In this document: positions 11,051-23,633 of the stretch, piece by piece | Numbering within the stretch: position 1 is the first letter of the stretch | Layout of the letters: each line of letters opens with the position of its first letter | Assembly (NCBI GenBank): GCA_012934845.2 | Contig: WNNJ02000588.1 | Coordinates: 62,001-126,000, forward strand | Direction of reading: 5' to 3' | DNA length: 64,000 nucleotides | DNA from: Pomphorhynchus laevis | Lineage: Eukaryota; Acanthocephala; Palaeacanthocephala; Echinorhynchida; Pomphorhynchidae | Translations under genes and position numbers: made by a program | Notes under the pieces: model-generated | Database searches by the model: none | The model's input: only the letters and a program-made list of their open reading frames with translations | What the model was told of the DNA's origin: nothing

Positions 11051-11428
11051 TCAATTGACACGATAACCTGTCACTTCGTTTTCATTCATTCCATCGCCTA
11101 TTGGGTTATGTAATGAAGATCGTGTTGCATGTAAGGCTAATAAACTTGACCTTGCTAGAACGATTCCAATTTTTTGCCGCAACCACGATATGACTTCAGT
11201 ATACTTCCTGTCTTTCTGCGCGCTTATTTTGCGTGCTACATGTAGCATAAATCTATGTGCTTGAAGTCCTGCCCCAGCTTGGATTGAAAAGATAAGTGGA
11301 CAAAGCGTCGCATGTTCCACTTCTAGGACACGTTCGCTGTATTTCGCGATTTTTCGATTCTCATAGTAGATGTAATTGCTTTGGATTTCTCTCTGTACGC
11401 AGCTACGAGCATGAGTATGAACACACAA
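11051..11428 (-). pseudogene. RLE-LINE copy A, C-terminal domain
   Basis: A 125-codon frame. The family-specific part is RVLEVEHATLCPLIFSIQAG, followed by KISAQKDRKYTEVISWLRQK and VLARSSLLALHATRS. The matching block in copy B reads ERANFCPIILSC at about 22960. It lies downstream of the restriction-like endonuclease motif. Confidence 0.65.
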
Positions 11429-12708
11429 ATATCGAAGAAGCTTCGCTCGAATCTGCCTCCAAAAATACCATTAAAAGCCACATCGAGACGGGCCCCGTAG
11501 TCTCGAATTGTTGTGCCCAGCGTGAAGTTCCATGTTTCATTTACTGGCAGAAGTTGGGGTTCCGTGCTGACTCTGTTACAAACGATACTTAAGGTGACAG
11601 CTATAAAGTCCCTTATTTCGTTATGCTTAATTGTCGGAATGGCGCCTGTTGGGCAGGATAGGGTGTGCGTTATATCGAAATCTCCGCATTTGCATTTTGT
11701 TGGGACGTTATCGGGGTCCAGCCATATCTGGTCGCTAGGACATCTTGGAATTCACTTCCTTTTACTCGCATATTCATGTTTTCAATTGAACGGATTGTTA
11801 GCCAGGATGATGATCCCTTCTCCGACGCATACATAATTGACTTTCTTGTATTTTCGTCCATCCTTGTTAAAATTTCGTTTCTCTTATCCTTGAGGTGTTT
11901 CGAAGATGCGTTTCTTATTGATGATAATATGACTTTTTCACTTTTATTGCATCGTTGTCTCTTTAATCCATTTAATATTGGACCTGCCAGCGTTTTCGAG
12001 TTATCCTATTCCGTCATCGCTGTATTTGATAAGTCCATGATGCCCATGCCTCCCAAGCTTAACGGCAGATAAATTATTTTCTGAATGTTCTCATTACATT
12101 GAGATATGCCTAAAAGTTTGGTCATTAATTTGCCGAATATTGCATTTCTTAGCAATATGAATTGGCTTTGAGAAGTTTGACATGCTCTATGCGTATAAGT
12201 CTACTTGTGTTGGAGGGATGTTACCAGAGCCACGTAACAGCCCTCCAACACAATAGATTGTGTCTATTTCCGCAACATGTATTAGTTCTTCTGTCATTTT
12301 TGTCCATTTGGCAATAATTGTGTAATAAAGTCGTCCATGAATTTGCGTGATCCCACCGGACTTCCCAAGATTATAATACCTTCACTTACTATTTTTATTT
12401 CCGTGTTCTGAAACTGTGATTGCGCATAGTCTTTTTCTGGCTAATGTGTAAGTAATTTACATTTGCGCTCATTTGGGAAGTATCCATACTGTGGCCCTTT
12501 ATCCCTTATATAATCCCATAAGTCTAACAGGTCTTGTATTGTTCCAGCGAATGTTGCGTTGTCAGCGTACCAGCGGTTTTCAACTCTAGGGAAACGTTCT
12601 TGTATCTCCTTAATCAAGGGTATGGTAGTGCAATCGCAAATCCTGTCATTGCAAGGGAATCACCCTGGGTAACTCTTTCTTTGGAGAGTATAGTTTCACC
12701 TCCCACAT

Positions 12709-13053
12709 TTAGACAAGATTCCGTTGAATAGCAATTGTTGAAACTGTCTTGAGTGATGGGTATACGTGATTTACGTTTTGTAGGAGCAGACGACGATTTA
12801 TGAGGTTGAATACATTCCGCGCGCCTATGCTTAGTACTGCGTTTTTCGGGTTTTGTGCAAAACTTCTTCTGATTGCATGAATGAAAGCCTCTGCTCCTGC
12901 TCTTTGTCCAGCACATAACTGGGAAACCCCTGTTATTTCTTGAACATCCATTCTTACTTTATCTAGCATAACTTTTCCTATAATTCTTCTGGATACTTCA
13001 CATATTCCAATCAGCCTTACCCCAGAGGTTTGCTTAATGGTATCAGGCGACAT
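12709..13053 (-). pseudogene. RLE-LINE copy A, reverse transcriptase entry and motif A
   Basis: A 114-codon frame: GVRLIGICEVSRRIIGKVML, VQEITGVSQLCAGQRAGAEA and VLSIGARNVFNLINRR. In the family the last block is VDASNAFNSLNR, so the motif A Asp positions are altered here. It continues in another frame at 12614 with TQGDSLAM (motif B). Confidence 0.7.
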
Positions 13054-13331
13054 GCCGTAGACGCTTTAACTGTTTCTTCTTTCATTGTGTTTGTGGCAAC
13101 GTGTATTGCAAATTTTGCAATGCTTTCTCTCAGGATATTCGAATCATTTCCAAAAGACGTCAACATCTTTCTCCACATCACCGCGTCTAACCAGATGGTC
13201 CTGCTTATCCATGTGTTCGAAGTGCCATTCTTTTAATGTCAACAGCATCAATACTCTCGAAAAATGATGAATGATGCGCGGGGGTATCTTCAAAATTCTC
13301 TCTAGTAAGAGCGCTGATCTCACCTGTTTCG

Positions 13332-13784
13332 TTAAATGGGGTGTAAGTCTTGTAAAATGTCTCTTACAGATTTGCCGTCAACCAAAGAATCTAATTCATG
13401 TATACCGCTGATTATATCCTCCTTGTCTAACATTTTGATTGCCGACGTTGTACGACCCGTTGTCATGTAATGAATAAATCTTTTCATGTTCTTTGTGTTT
13501 CCCTTGACGAGTTTTAGTGTTTTATATAGCTTACGCTGTTGTAGCACTTGGGCTTCATGAAATAGGTTATCTATATCTAGATCTTTCCATAGTTTGATTC
13601 GATGTTCCAATGTTTTTCGCACCAGACTTTTTTTGGTCTCGGTTTTCTGCAGAATCAATTGTGAAAACACCGTTAGGGTTTTGATAGAGTCAGGGGCAGT
13701 CGTGTTCAGTGATGTGGCTAGTTCAAGGAAATGTGCAATTTTTCGTATTAGTTCATTGCTATGCTTGCAATGCGGGAGCTTCAT
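13332..13784 (-). pseudogene. RLE-LINE copy A, N-terminal helical region
   Basis: A 150-codon frame upstream of the RT, rich in Leu, Lys and Glu: IAHFLELATSLNTTAPDSIK, then LLQKTETKKSLVRKTLEHRI and RTTSAIKMLDKEDIISGIHE, ending SVRDILQDLHPI. The closing GK.VRDIL..KHP-type block just before the RT is typical of this family. Its role is unknown. Confidence 0.6.
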
Positions 13785-14303
13785 TAAGTTTGGATGCCAA
13801 CTAATTATATTTTCATATATTGATTGTATTCTTGCCCTAAATGTTTCTTCTTGATTAAGTACTCCATCCTGTGAAACTGCGCTGCTTTCACTGCTTGAAT
13901 GTTCTGCAACCTGTTCAGAATTACATAAGTTGGAAGATTCATTTGTAAGCCGTTCAGTATTCGATAAGCCTATATCCGTTGATAACGTCTCTGGATCTGA
14001 CTTGGTTTCTTATTCGTTGAAAGATGCTCCGATTTTGTTATGGTAACATTGTGCAAGACAGTCAATACATGACCTTTTTCCTCGTGCGCATACGCACTTT
14101 TTGCACCTGGCCGACTTACCGTTACACCCACAACATCTAGGAACCGAGGACGGTTTTCAATGTGACATACTCGGTTTTCGTCTCAATATTATTACTATGA
14201 CCCATGTTTTTAATAGTTAAATAAAGCTCGTGCTTCTAGTTAATATTTACTTAGCACACCACGACTGATTTATTTCGCATTAAATTGTTTTCGACAAACG
14301 GTC

Positions 14304-14863
14304 GGGTGTTCTACACTTAGAGTAACGTGCCATAGAGCGCTGAAATTTTAACAACATAATCCCTGTACTATCAGTTGTTGTCCTCTAACGGCTTTTTGGC
14401 GTTTTCTGGTTGCTGAAATAAAACGATTTTATTGCTTTTATGGAAAAATCTTTTTGGCCATAATTTTTTTAAATGTATTACACCACTAATATTCTTCCTA
14501 CACATTAAATACTAAATAGCGCGTGAATTTTTAAGCAATAACTGATAGAGCAGGGATTATGTTGTTAAAATTTCAGCGCTCTAGTTCTGAACAGTTCAGA
14601 ACTTTTTGAAAATAACAGCGAATGAATAAGATTTTATGTACAGCATAATTTTATAATCACGCATAATTTAATGTGTCAGTGGTGTATTAACATTTTAAAA
14701 ACATATGGCCAAATGATTTTTTCGATAAAAATAATAAAATCGAGTTTCCATCAACCAGAAGAAAACGCCAAAAAGCCATTAGAGGACAACAACTGATAGT
14801 ACAGGGATTATGTTGATATAATTTTAGCGCTCAATGACACAGTATTCTAAGTGTATAACATCC
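14304..14863. mobile_element. Foldback/MITE-like element with long inverted repeats
   Basis: About 560 bp with inverted arms of about 160 bp. The left arm starts GGGTGTTCTACACTTAGAG. The right arm, complemented, starts GGATGTTATACACTTAGAA. Both run through GAGCGCTGAAATTTTAAC-type sequence, CATAATCCCTGTACTATCAG and CTTTTTGGCGTTTTC. A third short copy of the CAGCGCTC...CATAATCCC segment lies inverted inside at 14541-14583. It has no open frame, so it is non-autonomous. It directly abuts a minus-strand R-A repeat, which suggests insertion at or near the R-A end. Confidence 0.7.
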
Positions 14864-15165
14864 AATTTGGCCCCCTCTGCTATGTTGGGTAGAGGAGTGA
14901 GGGGCCGAAACCTGATAGCATAGCAATTCCTCCTGATGACCTCTAATTCTTATTCTGATACAACGTCTGTTATTTATTAGTCAATTCATAAAAATGACGT
15001 TTATTTTAAATTTCAATTTTTTATTTTAACTTGATTTAAATTATAGAAAATCTAAAAACAATTATTAATTTTATTATTTAATTATTAAATTTTGATTTAG
15101 CATTATTATGTTTTGTTTATTTTATAATTGTATTAAATACGTAGACTCAGTTAGCTGATTTAATT
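14864..15165 (-). repeat. Interspersed repeat R-A, copy 2 (near full length)
   Basis: The complement matches the 56463-56745 copy over about 280 bp. It starts at TCAGCTAACTGAGTCTACGT and ends CCCAACATAGCAGAGGGGGCC. Non-coding. Confidence 0.7.
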
Positions 15166-15439
15166 TCTCAATTCTAAATCATACCATCCTGGTTTTCGCT
15201 TTTTGAGACAAATTCATCTGAAATATGTATTAGTTTGTCTCTTTTTGCTCTTTTGTCTCTTTTCACATATGGGACATAGAAGCTAAGATTAAGAGGGTCG
15301 GCATATTGCAAAAAGCTACTTGGTCCACTTTCTGTCAGATTGCCTTACTAACCGAGATTACACATCCTCCATTTAAGTACCTTCCGAAAATTCTATACAA
15401 AAGCACAAAAGCCCATGATCACTTCAACCTACGGGTGTT

Positions 15440-15830
15440 CCATATGCTAGATTACCCACCTGTATCTAGGTGAGTAATAATAGATTTATTATTACTGCCT
15501 GTTACAATAGATCCATTCACATCGACAGATAAATTACTAATGTTGATATCACCTACAATAATGTATGGGTAATTGGAATTGCAATGTAAAGTTAGAATAT
15601 TCTTAAGGCAATTATCAAAATCGGGAGATCCTGGAGATCTATTGATGATCACAAAACAAAATGGACGAGGTCCTAGTAAGATTTCAACAAGGATACAATC
15701 AAGTGTTTTTGAAGCGTTTGCGAACCGAACCATACCAATGATAGGCAGAATTGTCAATATCCAAGGATTTGCCTGCTTACTTCGATGTATTAGGTACATA
15801 AATATGTATGAGATATATGCACGAATATAA
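15440..15830 (-). mobile_element. LINE endonuclease scrap
   Basis: The minus-strand frame 15799-15452 (115 codons) reads VEILLGPRPFCFVIINRSPG followed by YIIVGDINISNLSVDVN. The second matches the LGDFN metal-binding block of LINE AP-endonucleases (GDIN here). No RT is attached, so it is a fragment. The family is not assigned. Confidence 0.6.
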
Positions 15831-16289
15831 TTAAAACGATTATTAGCTTAGATCGTAAAGATGACATATTTAAAAACATTTTTATACGTAAAGATATGAG
15901 ATATATGTACGAATATATTGATATATTTAAGACCTATTAACTTTTATTCAATAAGTGAAATAATATCAATCTGTGATGCCTGTTACATAATATCAAATAA
16001 TATTGATTTATCATATATATAATGACAAATATTGTCATTAAACGGTACTTAACTATAAATGAACTTCGGATTTACAAGATAAAAATAATTATTTAATAAT
16101 ATTTATAAGATGGGCTACTTAAATTTACAATAAACATATTTTTAATTATCGTTAGTTATATTGTTATTCAGAATGATATATTATTTTAAAAACTAAGTAT
16201 TTTCTGTATAAATAGTGCAATTGAAAAAGTACAATAATTTATTACGTTTATCAATATTATGATATTTAATAAAACTTATATTTTATTAA
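15831..16289. other. AT-rich spacer before the satellite
   Basis: Very AT-rich sequence with no gene. It contains two similar ATGAGATATATGYACGAATAT strings (about 15806 and 15896). The last part grades into the satellite unit. Confidence 0.5.
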
Positions 16290-19200
16290 AATATAATTTA
16301 GGTTATAAAAATAATTTAATTGATAAAATAATTCAGTTTATAAATTAATTATTTATGAATTAATTATTTATGAATAATTTATTTTATAAACGTTTCACTC
16401 ATAGCAACTAGTAATCAAAATTAATTAAAATCTAGAATAATTTAGTTTATAAAAATAATTTAATTGATAAAATAATTCAGTTTATAAATTAATTATTTAT
16501 GAATTAATTATTTATGAATAATTTATTTTAAAAACGTTTCACTCATAGCAACTAGTAATCAAAATTAATTAAAATCTAGAATAATTTAGTTTATAAAAAT
16601 AATTTAATTGATAAAATAATTCAGTTTATAAATTAATTATTTATGAATTAATTATTTACGAATAATTTATTTTATAAACGTTTCACTCATAGCAACTAGT
16701 AATCAAAATTAATTAAAATCTAGAATAATTTAGTTTATAAAAATAATTTAATTGATAAAATAATTCAGTTTATAAATTAATTATTTATGAATAATTTATT
16801 TTATAAACGTTTCACTCATAGCAACTAGTAATCAAAATTAATTAAAATCTAGAGTAATTTAGTTTATAAAAATAATTTAATTGATAAAATAATTCAGTTT
16901 ATAAATTAATTATTTATAAACAATTTATTTTATAAACGTTTCACTCATAGCAACTAGTAATCAAAATTAATTAAAATCTAGAATAATTTAGTTTATAAAA
17001 ATAATTTAATTGATAAAATAATTCAGTTTATAAATTAATTATTTATGAATTAATTATTTATGAATAATTTATTTTATAAACGTTTCACTCATAGCAACTA
17101 GTAATCAAAATTAATTAAAATCTAGAATAATTTAGTTTATAAAAATAATTTAATTGATAAAATAGTTCAGTTTATAAATTAATTATTTATGAATTAATTA
17201 TTTATGAATAATTTATTTTATAAACGTTTCACTCATAGCAACTAGTAATCAAAATTAATTAAAATCTAGAATAATTTAGTTTATAAAAATAATTTAATTG
17301 ATAAAATAATTCAGTTTATAAATTAATTATTTATGAATTAATTATTTATGAATAATTTATTTTATAAACGTTTGACTCATAGCAACTAGTAATCAAAATT
17401 AATTAAAATCTAGAATAATTTAGTTTAGAAAAATAATTTAATTGATAAAATAATTCAGTTTATAAATTAATTATTTATGAATAATTTATTTTATAAACGT
17501 TTCACTCATAGCAACCAGTAATCAAAATTAATTAAAATCTAGAATAATTTAGTTTAGAAAAATAATTTAATTGATAAAATAATTCAGTTTATAAATTAAT
17601 TATTTATGAATAATTTATTTTATAAACGTTTCACTCATAGCAACTAGTAATCAAAATTAATTAAAATCTAGAGTAATTTAGTTTATAAAAATAATTTAAT
17701 TGATAAAATAATTCAGTTTATAAATTAATTATTTATGAATAATTTATTTTATAAACGTTTCACTCATAGCAACCAGTAATCAAAATTAATTAAAATCTAG
17801 AATAATTTAGTTTATAAAAATAATTTAATTGATAAAATAATTCAGTTTATAAATTAATTATTTTGAATAATTTATTTTATAAACGTTTCACTCATAGCAA
17901 CTAGTAATCAAAATTAATTAAAATCTAGAATAATTTAGTTTATAAAAATAATTTAATTGATAAAATAATTCAGTTTATAAATTAATTATTTTGAATAATT
18001 TATTTTATAAACGTTTCACTCATAGCAACTAGTAATCAAAATTAATTAAAATCTAGAATAATTTAGTTTAGAAAAATAATTTAATTGATAAAATAATTCA
18101 GTTTATAAATTAATTATTTATGAATAATTTATTTTATAAACGTTTCACTCATAGCAACCAGTAATCAAAATTAATTAAAATCTAGAATAATTTAGTTTAG
18201 AAAAATAATTTAATTGATAAAATAATTCAGTTTATAAATTAATTATTTATGAATAATTTATTTTATAAACGTTTCACTCATAGCAACCAGTAATCAAAAT
18301 TAATTAAAATCTAGAATAATTTAGTTTATAAAAATAATTTAATTGATAAAATAATTCAGTTTATAAATTAATTATTTATGAATAATTTATTTTATAAACG
18401 TTTCACTCATAGCAACTAGTAATCAAAATTAATTAAAATCTAGAATAATTTAGTTTATAAAAATAATTTAATTGATAAAATAATTCAGTTTATAAATTAA
18501 TTATTTATAAACAATTTATTTTATAAACGTTTCACTCATAGCAACTAGTAATCAAAATTGAATTAAAATCTAGAATAATTTAGTTTATAAAAATAATTTA
18601 ATTGATAAAATAATTCAGTTTATAAATTAATTATTTATGAATAATTTATTTTATAAACGTTTCACTCATAGCAACCAGTAATCAAAATTAATTAAAATCT
18701 AGAATAATTTAGTTTATAAAAATAATTTAATTGATAAAATAATTCAGTTTATAAATTAATTATTTATGAATAATTTATTTTATAAACGTTTCACTCATAG
18801 CAACCAGTAATCAAAATTAATTAAAATCTAGAATAATTTAGTTTAGAAAAATAATTTAATTGATAAAATAATTCAGTTTATAAATTAATTATTTATGAAT
18901 TAATTATTTATGAATAATTTATTTTATAAACGTTTCACTCATAGCAACTAGTAATCAAAATTAATTAAAATCTAGAATAATTTAGTTTATAAAAATAATT
19001 TAATTGATAAAATAATTCAGTTTATAAATTAATTATTTATGAATAATTTATTTTATAAACGTTTCACTCATAGCAACCAGTAATAAAAATTAATTAAAAT
19101 CTAGAATAATTTAGTTTAGAAAAATAATTTAATTGATAAAATAATTCAGTTTATAAATTAATTATTTATGAATTAATTATTTATGAATAATTTATTTTAT

Positions 19201-20935
19201 AAACGTTTCACTCATAGCAACTAGTAATCAAAATTGATTAAAATCTAGAATAATTTAGTTTAGAAAAATAATTTAATTGATAAAATAATTCAGTTTATAA
19301 ATTAATTATTTATAAACAATTTATTTTATAAACGTTTCACTCATAGCAACTAGTAATCAAAATTGATTAAAATCTAGAATAATTTAGTTTATAAAAATAA
19401 TTTAATTGATAAAATAATTCAGTTTATAAATTAATTATTTATGAATAATTTATTTTATAAACGTTTCACTCATAGCAACCAGTAATCAAAATTAATTAAA
19501 ATCTAGAATAATTTAGTTTATAAAAATAACTTAATTGATAAAATAATTCAGTTTATAAATTAATTATTTATAAACAATTTATTTTATAAACGTTTCACTC
19601 ATTGCAACTAGTAATCAAAATTGATTAAAATCTAGAATAATTTAGTTTAGAAAAATAATTTAATTGATAAAATAATTCAGTTTATAAATTAATTGTTTAT
19701 GAATTAATTATTTATGAATAATTTATTTTATAAACGTTTCACTCATAGCAACCAGTAATCAAAATTAATTAAAATCTAGAATAATTTAGTTTATAAAAAT
19801 AATTTAATTGATAAAATAATTCAGTTTATAAATTAATTATTTATGAATAATTTATTTTATAAACGTTTCACTCATAGCAACCAGTAATAAAAATTAATTA
19901 AAATCTAGAATAATTTAGTTTAGAAAAATAATTTAATTGATAAAATAATTTAGTTTATAAATTAATTATTTATGAATAATTTATTTTAAAAACGTTTCAC
20001 TCATAGCAACTAGTAATCAAAATTAATTAAAATCTAGAATAATTTAGTTTAGAAAAATAATTTAATTGATAAAATAATTCAGTTTATAAATTAATTATTT
20101 ATGAATTAATTATTTATGAATAATTTATTTTATAAACGTTTCACTCATAGCAACTAGTAATCAAAATTGATTAAAATCTAGAATAATTTAGTTTAGAAAA
20201 ATAATTTAATTGATAAAATAATTCAGTTTATAAATTAATTATTTATGAATTAATTATTTATGAATAATTTATTTTATAAACGTTTCACTCATAGCAACTA
20301 GTAATCAAAATTGATTAAAATCTAGAATAATTTAGTTTAGAAAAATAATTTAATTGATAAAATAATTCAGTTTATAAATTAATTATTTATGAATAATTTA
20401 TTTTATAAACGTTTCACTCATAGCAACTAGTAATCAAAATTAATTAAAATCTAGAATAATTTAGTTTATAAAAATAATTTAATTGATAAAATAATTCAGT
20501 TTATAAATTAATTATTTATGAATAATTTATTTTATAAACGTTTCACTCATAGCAACCAGTAATCAAAATTAATTAAAATCTAGAATAATTTAGTTTAGAA
20601 AAATAATTTAATTGATAAAATAATTCAGTTTATAAATTAATTATTTATGAATAATTTATTTTATAAACGTTTCACTCATTGCAACTAGTAATCAAAATTG
20701 ATTAAAATCTAGAATAATTTAGTTTAGAAAAATAATTTAATTGATAAAATAATTCAGTTTATAAATTAATTGTTTATGAATTAATTATTTATGAATATTT
20801 TATTTTATAAACGTTTCACTCATAGCAACTAGTAATCAAAATTGATTAAAATCTAGAGTAATTTAGTTTATAAAAATAATTTAATTGATAAAATAATTCA
20901 GTTTATAAATTAATTATTTATAATTACATGATCAC
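16290..20935. repeat. Satellite array, about 34 units of 129 or 144 bp
   Basis: A head-to-tail array covering about 4.6 kb. Each unit contains CGTTTCACTCATAGCAAC, then AATTAAAATCTAGAATAATT and GATAAAATAATTCAG. The two lengths differ by one extra 15 bp sub-repeat (GAATTAATTATTTAT). I count about 34 units from the CGTTTCACTC landmark, the first at about 16391 and the last at about 20810. Diagnostic variants (CAACTAG/CAACCAG, TTTATAAA/TTTAGAAA, AATTAATT/AATTGATT, TGAATAAT/TAAACAAT) recur in scattered and neighbouring units, as expected from unequal exchange. No ORF. Confidence 0.95.
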
Positions 20936-21005
20936 AAAATAATTATTAATTATTTTGTGATCATGTAAGCGTGCTCTGGCATGCATTTGCCCCGTAAATA
21001 TAAAT
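20925..21005 (+). repeat. Tail-only L2-like fragment with palindrome
   Basis: Right at the satellite end lies a palindrome (ACATGATCACAAAATAATT and its complement, 20924-20968). Its right arm runs directly into the L2-like tail (ATGTAAGCGTGC, TCTG, GCATGCATTTGCC, CCGTAAATATAAAT). There is no coding sequence. It resembles the insertion at 4580-4707. Confidence 0.55.
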
Positions 21006-21027
21006 ACTTTTTTATTTTATATTATTA

Positions 21028-21245
21028 CAGGAACGAAGAAGCGGAAAATATCCTTTATTTGATAAAAATTCTATATTTCGATAGCTCCTGCTATCATCAT
21101 CAGGATTACAAATAAATGTTTCACACTTTTATTGTAATCTTTTTAGTTAAACATTTTATTGTAATCCTGATGATGATAGCAAGAGCTAATGAAATATAGA
21201 ATTTTTATCAAGTAAAGGATATTTTCTGCTTCTTCGTTCCAGTAA
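21028..21245. repeat. Hairpin element with two hammerhead-like cores
   Basis: About 218 bp inverted repeat. Arms of about 95 bp (GGAACGAAGAAGCGGAAAAT at the left, complement at the right) carry two opposed copies of CTGATGATGATAGC...GAAAT (21075-21103 minus, 21167-21195 plus). Related cores lie near 41.7, 52.0, 53.6-55.1 and 62.74 kb. Possibly derived from the terminal regions of Penelope-like elements; that is an inference. Confidence 0.6.
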
Positions 21246-21249
21246 TAAT

Positions 21250-22710
21250 ATATATTTGAAATGGAAGAAGATTGTGGGTTTAGTATTTATTATTAATTAT
21301 ATTGTTATAATAAACAGATTAGAAAATTGCATCATTTTTTTTCTCAATTCTTATACAATGTTTCTCGGTGTGTACTTGCTCTCATCATTTAGCCAATCAT
21401 CGTCATTTAGTCAATCATCGTCCAACAACCTTTATGCCATTTTCCTTTCCTCGACCATATTGTTATATGATATATTCTGTATTTCAGAATCTTGGTTACA
21501 TAGTGGCATTTGTGATAATTTTTTTAATTTTGTAGTTATAAGTTAATAAGAACGGATCGCTTTTCTAGTATGCGAGGTGGATAAATGGTAGCATTTGTTC
21601 GACATGATCTCTCATCATCCAATATATCATACTTTGTATTCTCCATAGATCTCAATCTTTCATTTTGATGACGGATTTGCTTAAGGATTATTTATCTAAT
21701 TTTTGTTCATCGCAACGAGTTGCCCTTTTAGGTGACTTCAAACTTCCGAATGTAGATTGGAATATGAATGGATGTCAATCCTGCTCAAGCGTATTATAAA
21801 ATTTCGTAATCTATTTCTTGTTGACCTACTTTTAGTGAAACATTGTAGATAACCCAATTATGTCAACGGTGCTACACTAGATATTGTGTTCACTGTGCTC
21901 TCTCAATTAAATTAGTTTTCAAGATATGTTGTAGGTCAAAGTTTATCTATCCGAAACATAATTGGACTCGTGTGGATACCTAATATCTCTCAGCTGCTTT
22001 CTACAATATTTTTTATCATAGTTACAGGTCTACTGCTCTTTTAGATATGCGGACCATTCTTTATAGCGTTTTCTTAAATTTGTCAGTTAAGTTTGCTCCG
22101 CAACAGAAAGCTTTCATTTGTATCAGAAATCAACCATAACGTTTTTGGTCATATGTGAAAAGGTTCAAGGATACTTATCTCTAATATAACATTCAATACT
22201 TCTTGTGATTATGCTTATTCTATTGATTCTGAAATTGCTGAACGCCTAGCGAACAGCCTCCATTATCCATCGACTATTGTTTCGGTTATTTACTCTTTAA
22301 AATGTTATCCCATTCACAATATTACTCAGAATCTCGTTAAGCCAATTAATACATCTGAAGTATCGCACCTAATCACTAGGCTTGACCGATTTGGCTCTCC
22401 TGGTCCAGATGATATTTCACCTTACCTAATTAATGCGATCGGACCTGCCGTAAGTAGTGTTTTAGCTCATATATTTTAATTTAGCCCGGTCAATTCGTGG
22501 ATTCCTGCAATATGGAATCAACAATTCTATTGTTGTGTAATCCCTAAAAAACAGCCAACGACTTCTTGTTTAGATTTTCACCCTATCGGTTGGACCAGTG
22601 TTCTCTTTAAATTACTAGAACGAATTGTCAAAAGGCTACTTGATCATCTAAATTTTAACAGCATTCTTACAGATTATCAACACGGATTTAGACAAGGCCG
22701 TTTATATTAA
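21250..22710 (+). mobile_element. LINE-B-like copy, endonuclease and start of RT
   Basis: Plus-strand fragment. The AP-endonuclease is readable as ILLYDIFCISESWLHSGICD (21450-21510) and VALLGDFKLPNVDW at about 21720. A linker follows. The RT beginning is GSPGPDDISPYLINAIGPAV, then VIPKKQPTTSCLDFHPI, LLERIVKRLLDHLN and LTDYQHGFRQGR, where it ends abruptly at about 22710 before motif A. Numerous breaks. The RT entry block resembles CR1/Jockey-group elements. Confidence 0.65.
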
Positions 22711-22750
22711 ACTTTAAATATTCCATATTTAATATGTTGTCACTTTTTCT

Positions 22751-22993
22751 TCACATGTGCCTATCAAACGCCGACCTGTTCTTCGCTGAGCGCGGGTCGC
22801 GGATGCACATCGATAAGGAACGCGCAAGTTTAAGTCTGATAGTCACTTGGAGGTGTGTTATTTCGTAAGCCAACGACGTGATCTTATTTGCAGCGAGCTT
22901 GTATGCTAGCCGTTGCAAAACCTCGAAGCAGACTTTCCCTCCCCGCTTAAGCAGGAGAGTATGATCGGGCAGAAATTTGCTCTCTCGAACCAC
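22751..22993 (-). pseudogene. RLE-LINE copy B, C-terminal domain
   Basis: An 80-codon frame. The informative part is KVCFEVLQRLAYKLAANKIT, then LAYEITHLQVTIRLKLARSL and CIRDPRSAKNRSAF. It matches the C-terminal region of copy A (VARKISAQKDRKYTEVISWL, VLARSSLLALHATRS). The family is recognised by this order. Confidence 0.6.
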
Positions 22994-23633
22994 GATACGC
23001 GCTTTTGGTATTTTCTTACGCTACTATTAGTTTTCGAAGTATGAGGCTGTGGATTTGCCGAGGTTCGACGGAGTGAATCCATTGAAAACGTAGTTGTTGA
23101 ATAGAGCTCGCTTTGAACGGCCACCATGGAATACACACCATGACATATCCAGCCGTGCGAACTGGGTCGGATGGCGTGACTGCATGCTCAAAACTAATGT
23201 TATCGTCGACTGGGTTCAACAATAGTTTGACCAATACACTGTCGCAAACTACGGGGAGTGTCTTTGTGATTATGTCTCGGATTGAGTCTGCCTGATCGAG
23301 GAGTGACCCCTCATTAGAACATGATAGGCAATGTGTTAGTGAAGTCGTCGAGCCGCAAGATCAGGAAGGAAGTGCTTCTTTGCATAGCGTGTTGTAGGGC
23401 GCGACGATGACATCGCGAAAATTGCGTTGCCGGTACGAGTCTTCCGATTTCTAGTGAGGAACAGATAGCCACGAGGATCTTCTATTCACAGTTAAATGGT
23501 CGATTATTTTACGCATATTTTTGTCGGATGTTGAGACATGTGATACCACGATTGTCTTGTTGCTAGCCTGTTTTTGTTTGCGCAATGCAGTTGAGCGTAA
23601 TCATTATTATCTCTTAATTCGGCCCCTTGCAGC

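Larger units (their letters stand above)
11040..14215 (-). mobile_element. RLE-LINE copy A (non-LTR element with restriction-like endonuclease)
   Basis: Minus-strand element. In reading order: an N-terminal Cys-rich motif near 14130-14050 (KCVCARGKRSCIDCL); an alpha-helical N-terminal region (13784-13332, ending VRDILQDLHPI); RT entry (GVRLIGICEVSRRIIGKVML); motif A region (SIGARNVFNLINRR); motif B (TQGDSLAMTGFAIALPYP); motif C as YADNA near 12560; thumb with LSLGGMGIMDLSNTA; a KGSSSWLT block at about 11800; a PD-(D/E)xK-like stretch ARLDVAFNGIFGGRFERSFF near 11480; and a last block VEHATLCPLIFSIQAGAG at about 11320. The order fits elements with a C-terminal restriction-like endonuclease (R2-type group); the exact clade is uncertain. 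Multiple frame breaks. Confidence 0.75.

Noticed and set aside
11296-12072. Plus-strand frames across 11.3-12.1 kb
   Set aside because: Shadows of RLE-LINE copy A. Only the minus strand gives ordered family blocks.
16290-20935. CRISPR-like array
   Set aside because: Units are contiguous with no unique spacers, the unit is 129-144 bp, and the context is eukaryotic. It is a satellite.
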